A DNA stretch of 64,000 nt from Trichosporon coremiiforme (Eukaryota; Basidiomycota; Tremellomycetes; Trichosporonales; Trichosporonaceae). This document shows, piece by piece, positions 32,221 to 43,900 of the stretch. Numbering within the stretch: the first letter of the stretch is position 1; each line of letters starts with the position of its first letter. The notes below the pieces were generated by a model. It had not been told where the DNA came from, searched no databases, and saw only the letters and a program-made list of their open reading frames with translations. The stretch is from assembly GCA_039545355.1 (NCBI GenBank), contig BCJJ01000026.1, positions 496,001 through 560,000 of the forward strand, in the 5' to 3' direction. The translations under genes were made by a program, and so were the position numbers.

Positions 32221-33382
32221 ATGCAGGGCCCACAGACCGTCACAGCTTTGAGTCTCCTCTCTATGGACCCTTCACCGACAGTTGCGGCGTCTGCGCAGCA
32301 GGCTGCGCGGACGAAACACGGCCTCGTCAATGTCACTCGGCTGGTGCGGGCACTGGAAAGGATGGACCAGGAGGAGGAGGACATGAGCTGGCTCGAGGTC
32401 CAGAAGACTTGGGAGGTGAGCTCCCTGTGTGATGTTTGGCTGACAAGGGAGACTGTGCTGTACGCCCGGGCGCTCCTGCAAGCGCTGCGCGACTCCAATG
32501 AACAGTGAGCTGGAGACTCGCTTGCACTTAAGTTGACGACAGAGCATCCACAACAGCAGCTACGCTTGATGACCTGGAGCGCGTTCTTGCTCGCGTTGAG
32601 GTTCAGGTTCAGGATTCCGCAAGGGTAAGACCACTCCTCGCCGTCGCCAGCTAACAGCAGCACGTATCGGCGCCGGCTCCACCGTCGTCGTTGCCGTACA
32701 TTCAGCTCCCAACGCCGCCAGAGGAAGCCGCCGCCGAGGACCTGCTGGAAGCTCATGTGCCGACGAAGCTGGAAGCCGAGCCCGTGGAGCTGGAGATTCC
32801 CGTCGCTGCGCCCTCAGCTGCGCCAGCAGTGGTTGTAACGCCGACAGTGTCGAAGGCATTCGACATGGCGGACTACTTCGCCCGGCGTGACCAGGAGTCT
32901 AAGCAAGGCGGCGACGCTGGACTACTCCCACTGCAGACGAAGGTGGCCAAGGACCCCATGGATGAGGAGGGCATGCGTCAGCGCCTTCTCGCGGGTGCCA
33001 ATTCGAAGGGCATGGGCGCGCGCGAACTGCAGGAGGAATTGAGCGGACAGCTCGCTGGCGTAAGCTTGCCTTCTGCAACACAAAGCTGACGTAACACAGA
33101 TGTCACATCAGTTGAAGCTGAACGCACTCCAGTTCAGCAGCAGCCTTGAAAACGAGAAGAGTCTGCTCCAGAACTCGCAGGACGTCCTCGAGCGTGAGCT
33201 ACCACGTGCCGAAGATCAATTAGCTGACACTCGCAGAGAACTTGGACGGCACACTCAAGTCTAAGGGCAACCTCGACCAGGTATCGCGCAAGGGACGCAG
33301 CACCACGTGCATGCAGCTCGGCATCATGGTCACTGTGTTCATCATCTTTGTGTGGACATACATGCTCATCAGGTTTACGTAG
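32221..33382 (+). CDS. USE1: Use1-type ER SNARE protein
   Basis: Six exons (32221-32415, 32452-32504, 32543-32624, 32658-33059, 33100-33193, 33237-33382) join in phase to 323 residues. The N-terminal part is helical with an acidic middle. The last 80 residues form a SNARE-like coiled coil (MSHQLKLNALQFSSSLENEK, SQDVLEQNLDGTLKSKGNLD) and then one C-terminal membrane helix, CMQLGIMVTVFIIFVWTYML. This layout and the wording VFIIFVWTYMLIRF resemble Use1, the SNARE for Golgi-to-ER COPI vesicles. An ATG at 32263 is an alternative start, and the acceptor of the first intron is uncertain by 4 nt. The final exon is short and ends LIRFT. Confidence 0.75.
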
Positions 33383-33472
33383 AGCACGCTCATTATGCTT
33401 ACTTGACGTCACTTCAGCACGCAGCATACAGGCAATCTCTAACATTATAGATCTAATATTTCTAAACTTATT

Positions 33473-35160
33473 CTAAAGCTCGAGGCTGAACTTGGACATG
33501 GCCCTCAGGCGGGGACCCATGCGGTAGAAGATGAAGGGGATGGGCGCGAGGAACAGCGCAAGGAACGCGAGCAGGGCCATGGCCCAGGTACCCTGGTATC
33601 CGAGGTTGTGCACCATGCCGGTCGTGAAGAGGGGGAACGCGCCACCAAAGATGCTCCGGAGGAGAGTGTTGGCAGCGATGGCCGAGTTGGCAAAGCTCCG
33701 GTACATGTCGATGAGGACGACGATGCCGCACTCAAAGATGAGAACCATGCCCGCCATCGAGAAGCCGATCGCGATGATGCTCGGCCACGGGCTGGACGTC
33801 TGCGCCGGGCCCGTGAAGGCGAACCAGAACAGGCCGACCACGAGCATCACGGCGCCGACGCCCATGGGTACGAAGCGCTCGTCGGGCAGCTCCTCCTTGC
33901 CCTCGCGCTGGAGCTTGGCGACGTAGCGGTAGCGGTCGGCGATCATGAGACCGCCACCGAAAAGAATGCCGACGAACACGCTCACGAAGGGGAGCGTGCT
34001 CACAACCTGCCCGTAGCCCCGGTACTCGCCAAATATGACGGGAACGGCAGCCATGAGCATGTAGAGGAGGGCGTAGACGAAGGACATGTAGACGTTCAGC
34101 ACGAAAAGGAGCGGTTCCGTGAACATCATCCGGACAGGGCGCAGGCAATACCGCACCACGATGTCCTTGGCGGAGATGCTCACCGTGTCCAGCTCGCAGT
34201 GCCAGGCGTAGTTCCCTGTGTCCCTGCGGCGCTGCGCAGCCACCTTCTTCAGGATAGCGGGACTATAACTCTCGTCCATGAAAACGGCCATGAGTCCAGT
34301 CACAACGCCTCCGAAGATGACACAAAACCACTCCGACCATCTCCATCCGTACGGACCTGTAGATGCGAGTCCTGCACCTATCACCGGACCAAGAGAAGGC
34401 CCTCCGGCAGTTGCGCAGGCAAATGCGGCCACTCCAACTTGAACCCAGAGCGGAGAATAGACGTCGTGGAACCAGCCGCCTCCGATGGCGTAAGGAGCAG
34501 CGCCGAAGACGCCTCCGAGGAATCTTCCGATCATAACTGTCGCTAAATTGGACGATCCGGCGACCTGAATACTGAACATGGTGCCGAGAAACATGCCGAG
34601 GGTGAGGGGCCACTTGCGGCCCATGACTTCCGAGAGAGGGCCGAAGATTTGAGGTCCGAGGGCGAACCCAAACACCTGCAGATGTCAGTGCCACTTTCGC
34701 GCGAGTGGAGGTGTGGATGCTGTGGCGCCACTTTGCGCGCAGCACTCAGCAGTTAGACAAGAGTGGTACTTACGAACATGCCATTGGCGAGCTCAGCGAC
34801 GACAGATCCGACGCGGAAGTGCTCAGCGACCTGCGGGCTGGCGCCGGAGAGAACGGCGGAGGCGGCTCCGGACCAGAAGGTCGCTAGCGTGATGAGGACG
34901 TTCTGGAGGACCTTCTTCCGCAGACTCCAGTTGAGCGCGTTGCGCGGGTCGTCTGGTCCGTCGAACGTGATGCGGAACGCGTCCGTCTTCTCCAGCATCG
35001 CCGAGACAAGGTCGATCGGGACCTCACCTCGGTCCTGCTGGAGCTTGAACTCGCCGCGCGTCTGGCGGCGCGAGATGATCGGGCCGAGAGTCGCTGTCGG
35101 CGACGGCACGCGGTCCGGAGACGCCGCCACGGCCTCCTTCTGAGCTTCAATGTCGCTCAT
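33473..35160 (-). CDS. MFS transporter, DHA1 (polyamine/multidrug:H+ antiporter) family
   Basis: Two exons (35160-34774, 34675-33473) join in phase to 529 residues. A cytosolic N-terminus (MSDIEAQKEAVAASPDRVPS) with DPRNALNWSLRKK is typical of the Tpo/Flr1/CyhR group. Twelve hydrophobic helices follow. Visible signatures are GPLSEVMGRKWPL between helices 2 and 3, GRFLGGVFGAAP in helix 4, and GPVIGAGLASTGPYGWRWSE in helix 5, the last typical of DHA1 exporters. It should export polyamines, drugs or other small molecules at the plasma membrane. The substrate cannot be read from sequence. The intron falls between the first and second helices. Confidence 0.9.
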
Positions 35161-36720
35161 GGCTGAGTTTGATGTTGATACCAAAATGATGAGGTTGCCG
35201 TTGAGGTTGGGCTGGGTCGATGATTGGTGGGAAAGGGGGTTAGGTCTATCTCTGAAGCGAGTCTCCGTCGGGATATGTGAGTAGCTGTGAGCAGCTCGAA
35301 GTTGAGATGATGTGCTCCCATCTTTACGGCTGCAGACGTATTTATCGTCACGGCAGAGCGCGCTGTGGATGTCATGAGTGCGCCAGATCTGTAAGATTTC
35401 CCCTATCTGACTAAGAGAATTCCCCGCACAATCTCTGCTGGACGCCGCAATCGCGTCAGAACGCCGCACGATTACTCCTGCATTAGTATTTCCTCTTAAT
35501 GTCTCTCTGCTATTCTCGAGAAGCTGATTAGCTTTGCGCAGCCTCTCGTGGCTTTATCGTGGCTTCCACGTGTTATTTGCGGGGAATTGCGGTGTTCAGT
35601 TTGCGGCGATCTACTCGTGATGAAGTAATCCCCGCAGATTAGGGTGCGCCGAGTGCACCGAGGAATCGCACTCATTTGTCACCTCGGCGCGAGTGTTTGC
35701 TGTGGGGTGCGCATCGGGCGATCGGGGGCGAGGTTGGAGCGCGTGGGCCGCAAGTCCAGATCCGGATTAGCAAGCCTGCGGTCCGGCGTTCCTGCGTACC
35801 ACGACGCCGCTGGCGGAGCAAAGATGATTGGGCTCACATGCGCTGGAGCCAGCTCAGCTTCCGTCGAACTCCGGCGGCATTCCACACCCCGTTCGTGGGC
35901 AGTTCAGCGGCGCCTGCGCTGTATGGCAACCAAGGGTGCTTGACGCGTCTGGTGGTGCTGAGTGCCTCTGGTGATGTTGGTGGTCAATGAGGGTGGTAGA
36001 GAGGACTAAGACAAAGCGTGAGGCAGCCCAACCAGCCCTCTCAAGTGTGAGCCTTGGGAGTGAGTCCAACAGCTGCGCCTAATGCGCTCTCGAACTGTGT
36101 GCCCTTATGTCTCACAGCATGGTTGTAGAGGTGACTGTGCAAGGTATTCCAACATCACAGCCGCCAGGAGTGCGAGAGTGTTTTCTACTTTTGGGTTGTG
36201 TGCCCCTCAGCTCCAAATGCAGGGAGCAACCTTCAGCCTCGACCGCCGACATCCCTTTCGTCTCCATGAAGCCGTCTACGGCCAGCTTTGGAAACCGACA
36301 GTTGCTCAGCTCGTTTCTCCAGGCCATATTGTTCGGCTTGTTGCCAAGATCTGGGTACTGCAAGCAGTCGTTGGTCCGGAGAGTATGGAAGACCACTCTG
36401 GGGCCTATTGTCATTGTCTGACATTGCGGATGAGGTAAAGTGTGATGTTACCGAGTTGCCCAGCACGCACTCTGAGCTCCTTAAGACCGTGTTTGATGAG
36501 GAGAAGAATCAGCCAGCCCACTCATCTCGGCGCGGGATTCGGCGTGGTTTCCCAAGGAACCCGCACCGCATCCACCACCGACGCCGTATTTCGTCCAACC
36601 GACGTAACCGACCACGCCGCCGCCGAAATCCAACGCGTGCCTGGTTCGTGCCTGAGATGTCAACAAACGACCATCAACTCGAGTTTCGTGACCTCCACTC
36701 TCTTAACTATCACAACAACC
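35161..36720. promoter_or_regulatory. Divergent promoter region, MFS gene / coiled-coil gene
   Basis: 1.56 kb, the longest promoter-like gap in the right half. ORFs are present on both strands (for example 36082-36438), but none has a recognisable domain. Nothing certain beyond promoter and leader sequence. Confidence 0.4.
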
Positions 36721-37826
36721 ATGACGACGGCAGCATCAGCAAGCATGAGCCACGCGGAGCTGTACGCGAATGCCGAGGCGTGAGTACCCCGCGTTGTTTA
36801 CGCGCTGACTTGCAGCTTCCTCTCCGCCGCCTCCGAGCCGACAGGGCTCGAGCAGCAGCGCGACATGTTCCGCTCGACCGCTCTGCTGGAGAACCTGGAC
36901 TCGCGCCCAGCGACAGTCTCAGCGCGCAGCGAGCAGCAGAGGGCAGACTTCCGATTACTCAAGCAGCACCATATCGATTTAGAGGCGAAGCGCCAGTTCC
37001 TCTTCGCGATCACGGGCGATGTACCCCCCCTGTCGCAAGGAGAGAATGAGCGTCTCGAGCGCGAGAATAAGGAGAAAAAGGCCGTGCTGAAGGAGAGGAA
37101 GGCGGAAATCGAGCGCATGCGTACCGAGATTGGTGAGATGGCACGGGACAACGAGCAAAGTGAGTGTCGCGGGCCCGCATGCAGGGATGCGGGACTGCCG
37201 GAGTGACAAAGAGAAGCTGACGATGCGCAGAGAATTCCGAGCTGTCTGAGAAGGTCGCTCAAGTCTCGCAGCTCCAGAAGGACATTGGAAGCATGGAGCT
37301 CGAGCTCGCACGCCTCAATGCCGCCCACCCGCCTGACTCACGCATGACCGCGGACGCCGCGAGCGTCACGCTGGATGGGCAGACCGCGCGGCTCGAGGAG
37401 CTGACAAGTGCGTTGGGTGACACCGACGGGCGCATCGCGGAGCTGTCGGAGGCGCTTGCTGCTCGACGGGCGCGTGTAGCTCAACTGAGCAAGGACAGAC
37501 AGCGGGAAGAGGCGCGCGCTGCAGAGGTCACGAAGCTCCGCTCGATGGGCGACAACCACGCCTTACAGCTTGCGGACTGGTTCGGCCGCATGAACACGCA
37601 GTACCGCGCCCTTCTGGGCATCAGAGCCATGAATGTTGAGGCTGGACGCACTACTGTTGAGTACGACGAAGGCGTCACGCTCACGATGGACTTCGCGCCG
37701 AAGCTCGTCGCTGCCGGGGTTCACGGGACGGACGCGGACATGTCTGAGGCTATCAACGCTGCAGTCACTGCCAACGACCCAGCCGGACTTGTCGGCGACG
37801 TTCTCGTCCGGATACGCCCTCTCTAA
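36721..37826 (+). CDS. Coiled-coil protein, kinetochore Sos7-like
   Basis: Three exons (36721-36779, 36816-37159, 37231-37826) join in phase to 332 residues. The N-terminus has a helical MSHAELYANAEAFLSAA. Residues about 60-220 form a long coiled coil (LERENKEKKAVLKERKAEIE, NSELSEKVAQVSQLQKDIGS). The C-terminal 90 residues are globular (LADWFGRMNTQYRALLGI, VEYDEGVTLTMDFAPKLVAA, LVGDVLVRIRPL). Coiled coil plus a small C-terminal domain starting with a Trp-containing helix resembles fungal kinetochore proteins of the Sos7/Kre28 type. Spc24/Spc25-like proteins are the main alternative. The assignment rests on layout more than on sequence identity. No signal peptide or membrane segment. Confidence 0.5.
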
Positions 37827-37961
37827 CCTCTGTTATAGATGCTCCGTAGCTGCCATTGTACTCTGTTGTATGGATCCCTGCACAATGCTACGATGCATGA
37901 TGAAAATAGAACGGTATCTTATATCTACTCTAGCCTACGCTGCGTCTATGCCTACAACCCC

Positions 37962-40900
37962 TTACTTGACGATAGCCTGCACGGCGGCGTCGTCCTTATA
38001 CCTCGGCTGGGAGCGGAAGAGCTCGCGGGCTTCACGCGACGGACGGGCAATGTTGGCCGCGTCCGAGCCAAGGCTCGCCATGATCTTCTTCGCGACGTCC
38101 TCGGTGCTCTCGAGCTCGTAGAACGCGTCCGGCGAGTCCTCGAGCATCGTGCGGATACAGATGCTGACGAGGGACGCCGGCGGCGTACCCGGAGCAAGGA
38201 ACGTGTCGACTATCGGACGCACAGCCTCGGCGTCCGCCTTCGCCAGTCCGGCAGTCACAGCAGCGATAGCATTGTTGTAGCTGTCGCCGTGACCGCCCAT
38301 GAACGCCTCCTCGATGAGCTCGACAATCGACGTCTTGGCCGCAGCGCCGATGTTCTGGCCAGCGCTCTTGCACACGGCAGCGAGCGCCGAGACGACGGAC
38401 GGAGCGACCTCGCGCTCGCCAGTCTGGATCGCACCGATCAGCTCCGTGATCAGCGGGTCGACACGGGGCTGGTGCTTCATGAGCTCGCCGAGACCCGTAG
38501 CCGCCTTGACACGGATGGAAAGCGCGGCGGGGTCCGACGCGCTCTTGACGAAAGTACGCGTGAGCTGCGGGTGGAAGGGGCGCACAAGTTGCGGCACCTG
38601 CTCCAGCAAAACGGTGAGGGTCTGCAGGATGGCACCCTTGATCTGGGGCGCGATCGACTGGCCGGAGATGACACGGATGAGGGGACCAGTAAGCTGGATG
38701 ATATACGGCTTGATGGCAGCCTCAGAGGTGCGCTGGACAAGATCTCCGATACCGAACGCGGCCTGCTCGCGCTGCTCCTGAGTACCGCTGAGGACACCGG
38801 CAAGCAGAATCGGGACGAGCGACTGGACACCCTTCGGGCGGGAGAATCCAGGAACGGTACGGCCAGCACCAGTAGTCGACTCGATCGTGCGACGGAGCGG
38901 CACGACGAGCGTCTGCAGCTCGTCCTTGTGGATCGTCTTGACGAAGTGGTCGAGCGCTTCCCAGGCGGCGTTGACGACACCCTCGTCCGAGTCGTCCATG
39001 AGGCCGACGAGAATGCGGATCCAGTCGACGCGGTAGTCGTCCATGTCCTCCTCGTTGACCTGGCAGAGAGTGCCAAAGATGTTGCACGCGGTGGCGCGGC
39101 GGGTGGGGTTGACATCCTTGGCCCAGCCGAAGAGGAGCATCATGAGAAGGTGGATACCGTCCGAGTCCTCGACGGAAGCACAGAGCGCCTCAATGGCCTC
39201 CTCGAGGTCCGGCTTGACGTCCTCGGCGGGGTTCGCCTCGAGCGACTTGACCAGCGCGCTAAGCAGGGTGTCGATGCGACGGTTGAGGGCACTGCCGGCA
39301 ACGCGAACGAGCGCGCTGATGGCGCGGGCGTTGAAGGCGCTGATGGGCTGAGCGGTGAGAGTAGGGATGAGGACGGGGAAGACGCTGTTGGCACGGACGT
39401 TCATAACCTCCTTGAGTGCCTGGAGAGCGGTCTCTGAGGCCTCGCCCTCGCCACGCATGGCCTCGAGCAGCGTCGGGATGGTCTGGTCGATGGCCTTGGC
39501 ACCCATGTACTGCTGCATGGTGTCGAAGGTCTGAGCGGCGGCAGTGCGGACGTCGGGGTTGGGGTCGACGAGAGCACCACGGACGCACGAGATGATAACA
39601 TCCTCGTGGTTCTCGATGGCATCCTTGGAGGCAGACTGCATGACGTCGCTGAATGCAAGACAGGCACCCTCCTTGGTACGAGAGTCGGTCGAGGAAATAG
39701 CCTTCTTGAGGATGGGCACAATCTCGCCGACGATGCGCTCGCCGTTCTTGCGGCAGAGCTCTCCGATGGTGCGCGAGGCAGTCTCCTGCTGGTCCATGTG
39801 GGGCGAGCCAAGCAGCGAGACGAGGAGCTGCATGAGCGTGGGAAGAATCTCGCGGGTGGTACGAGGAGTGTTGTGGACGAGCGCCTTCCAAATGTGGATG
39901 GACGCCTGGCGAACGGTCGACACGGTGTCCTGGCGGACAATGTAGAGGGTGGCAAGGACACGGTCGCGGCGGTCCTGGCCGAGAGCCTCGAGAAGCGCCT
40001 TGCGGGCCTGGTCGGCACCGCGGCCGGCAGTCTCGTCCTCCTCGAGCTCAACCTTGCCGCTGATACCAGTGACACGGTAGAGCAGCTCGCCGGTAAGCGA
40101 GATGGACGACTGGCGGATACGCCACGAGCTGTCGAGCATGCCCTTCTCGAGTTCGGGAAGCAGGAGCTCGATGGCCTTGTTCGAGTAGTTGGCGATGATC
40201 ATCTTACCGGCGCGCATCGAGGCGTCGCGCACGTACTCGGACTCGTCGGCCAGACCATTGAGGATAGGCGGGATGATACGAGCGAGGTGAGGCGAGAAGC
40301 GGTGACCAAACGTGGCGGGGAGGTAGATGAGAAGCGAGATGAAACCCTCACGGACGTAGGCGCGGGGAGAAGCCGTGCTCGTGATGACGTCGGGAAGAAG
40401 AGCCTCGAGACGCTCGATACCAAGACCAGCGAGGACTTCGGAGAGACCCTGGGCAGCACCCTGGCGGTCGACACCGGAGGTGTCCGAACGGAGGGTCTGG
40501 AGAAGCTTGTCGACAAGGTCGGGGAAGTTGGTCTCTCCGAGACGCTCGACAAGGGTACCCATCGACTTGGCGGCGGTAGCACGCGCCTCAGGGACGGGGT
40601 CGACAAGGACCTCGTGGATGAGGGGCATGAGTTCGTGGAGGTAGGGCACAAGGTCGCGCGAGTCGGTGAGCGAGGCCATGTTGCCGACGATCTGGACAGA
40701 CTTGCGCTTGATCTCGGACGAACGCTGGCGGAGACCACGGTCGATGATGGGCATGACGAGCGCGAGCGACGGGGCGTCAAGATAGTGCTCGAAAGTGGTC
40801 TTGAGAAGCGACGAGAGCGCCTTGGTGATGTTCGCCGAGGGGTCGGCGAGCGCCTTCATAAGCGTGCTCTGGATCGACTTGACCTCGGGGTTGTTGAGCA

Positions 40901-43900
40901 CCTCACCGAAGCGCTTGAGCGAGGCGTTCGCCGCCGACTTGACCTGCGCATGCGAGTCGTTGATGACACCCGTGAGGTGGGGAATGATGGTGGGGAGCGA
41001 AAGCGAGAGCTGACGAGGGGCACAGAACGCCATGGATCCGAGTAACTCGATCGATCCTTTCTTCGTACGCCACTGTTTCTCCTCAAGAGCGTCAAGGAGG
41101 GTGGGGAGGATGATCTTGACACAGTGGCCGGAGATCTTCGACATGATGATCTTAGCAGCGTACTGCGTGGCCTCACGAACGTAGTTGTTGGTGTCACCGA
41201 AGAGCTTGAGCATGAGCGGGATGATCTCAACAATGTACGGCTCGAAGACACGGCCGAGGGTAGCGGTGAGCGTCTCGAAGGCGAAGACGGCACCCTCGCG
41301 AGCCTCGTAGCTCGACTTGTCCTCGGCAGCCTCGGTGAACTTGTCAATAAGGTCATAGTCCTTGAGTGCACGGAGACCGCGGCCCTTGACGACACCGGCA
41401 AGACCGTAGGCGGCTCCACGGCGAGCAGCGTAAGACTTGCCGGTGGTGAGGGTGGAGAAAAGGCGGTCGACGAGATACTCGGCCTCCTCGCCCATGTCCT
41501 GGACGAGCGCGGGAAGACAGTCAGCAACGGCGGACTGCACGAGCTCGGAGGGGGTGTTGAGCGCCTCAACGAGACGGTCAACGACGTTCGGGATACGCTT
41601 ATCGGACGACTCGAGGTGAGACGCGAGACGACCGAAGAGAACGACAACGCTCTCCTTGACATAGTCAGTGGTCTGCGAAGTCGAGGGAGTGGCAAGGTTG
41701 GTCTCAAAGATGCCCATGAGGCCAGAGATGTCCTTTCCACCGTGGATGTCGACGATGGTTGTAGCGGCGTTCAGCATGGCACGGCGGACCTCCTCGTGGC
41801 GGTCGCCGAGAGGCTCACGCTCAATGAGGAACTTGAGAGTGGGCTCGACCTGTCCGTCGGGAATGAGAGGAGCGAACTTCTCCAGCGCCTCGGCGATAGC
41901 GACACGCGACTGGTACGGGTCGGGCTTGTTGACCGTATCCGGGATGACCATACCAAAGCGGTCGATCTCGGGCTCGAGCGCCTTGAGCTCAGCAACGTAC
42001 AGGTCCTCGAGCGCCTTGATGGTCGGCTCGACCTGCGACGGGTGCTGCTCGGCAGCGTCGGTAAGACCCTCGGCGGTACCCTTGCGAACGGCTCCAGACT
42101 TGTTGCAGAGGTACGGCACAAGCGAGTCGAGGTAAGTCTCCGGAATGTCGAGACCATTGTCCTCCCACAGGTGTTCGGCGAGCGCCGCGTTAGCAGCGTC
42201 GGGGTCGTGCGTGGCAATGAAGAGCTCCTCGGAGTAGTTGAGCTCGGTGAGGTCAATGGGCTGCAGAGCCTGCAGGGCCGAGTTGCGGACGTTGGACTCG
42301 CCGGAGAGAGTGCCCTTGACGATGGCAGCAATCTCCTCGGGAGTGGCATCGTCACGGATAGCCGTACCAAGATCGGCGAGAGCGGACGAGGCGTCCTTAG
42401 CAAGACGAGGATGGGTGCTGATAACCTTTAGGAGGTCCTCAATGGTCTCGAGGCGAGGATAGGCGACGTCCTGGAACTCGCCGACGCAAGCAGCAATGAT
42501 ACCGACAACGAGAGTGAGCTGCTCCTGGGCCTCGTCACTCTGCGCCGACTGGCATCCAATACCGCCAACAGCCACAACGCGATGCAGAAGCATGCTGACA
42601 AGCGCGTAAGTCGTCGGGTCGAGGGGAGCCTTGTTGACCAGGAAGAGGATCTGGTGAAGAATGCGGGTGACAAGCTCACAGGCGCCCTCCTGGAGGTAGT
42701 CCTCAGGGACGAAAGGAGCCTCGTAACCACGCAGCACAGCGGCAGCAGTCAGGCGGCGGTACTCGTCCAGGCGGTCCGAAGCGAGGCCGCTGATCCGGAT
42801 GAACACCTCAAAGGCACGGTCGTCGACGAGGAAGGCACCAGCTCCGAAGACACTGCTCAGCAGAAGGTGGGCGAGCGTGCCAAGCTGGCTCTCAACGGCG
42901 GAGACGCCAGAAGAAGCGAGGCTGGAAACAAGCTCAAGGCCGCGTTTCAGGCGCGCCTGCTCGAGCGCGATCTCCTCGCGAACTCCAGCCTCCTTCTTGA
43001 GCTGAGCAGAAACAAGAGCCTTCTCCTGCTTCGAAAGGTTGGCGCCGGGGGTGGTCGCCTTCTTCTTAGCAAGCTGCTCGCGCACCTCCTGTTCCCACTT
43101 CTCGTCGGCGTAGTTCTTCCTGTTCTTGTTCTCGACTTGGTCGCCCTTCTTCGACAGCACGTCCGTGAACATCTGGTCGGACGGCGTCTGCCAGATACCA
43201 CGCTCCTCGATGCCGATGAAGTCTAACGCGGCAGGGTCGAGGTCGGCCTTAATCTTAGCAAGAATGTCTCCAACGAACTCCACGGGGTCGACAAAGGCGA
43301 GGGTAGCGATGGCACGGTAGGCGGCCTCAGCGAAGCGGGCGTCCTTGGGCGGCGCAGAGGCAACCTCCCAGAGAAGGTGGAGGATGCGCTCACGCTTGAC
43401 GCTGACGAGGTTGGCAGGGTCGAGGCCAAGAGACTGGACGATGGTGATCCAGGAAACTTGCGACTCCTCTCCGATCTCGGGGTGGTGGGCGATGACAATG
43501 AGGTCGGCAGCAATGTCCTCGAGCGTCTCCTGGTCGGCCGATCCGCGAGAAACGGCGGCAGAAAGGAGGCGACCGATCTCGCGAGACTTGGAGACGATGT
43601 TCTCCTCCTCCTCAGCCGTGGGGCCCTTGGCACGGGCAGCAGCCCGGCGCTGCTCGTTGGTGCGGAGCCACGAGATAAGAGCCTCGCGAACGATCTGGGC
43701 AGTGTTGCGGGGGTGCTGGGCGGCAAGGTCCGAGACAGTGGAGTAGACTTCACGACGGACGTTGGGGTGCTTCGACTCGAACGCCAGGTGAATCAGAGCG
43801 AGGCCAAGAGCGACCCTAACGGCCTTGTCCTCGATGTTGTTGTTGGCGATGAGAGCGGAGACGGCACGGAGGAGCCAGAGCTCATCAACCTCGGTGGGGA

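Noticed and set aside
35640..36480. Possible small genes in the long divergent promoter
   Set aside because: Several frames of about 100 codons, but none has conserved motifs or a consistent G/C third-position pattern.
37839..42431. Long plus-strand frames opposite GCN1
   Set aside because: Antisense shadows produced by the GC-rich codon bias of the HEAT-repeat gene; charged and repetitive with no family match.
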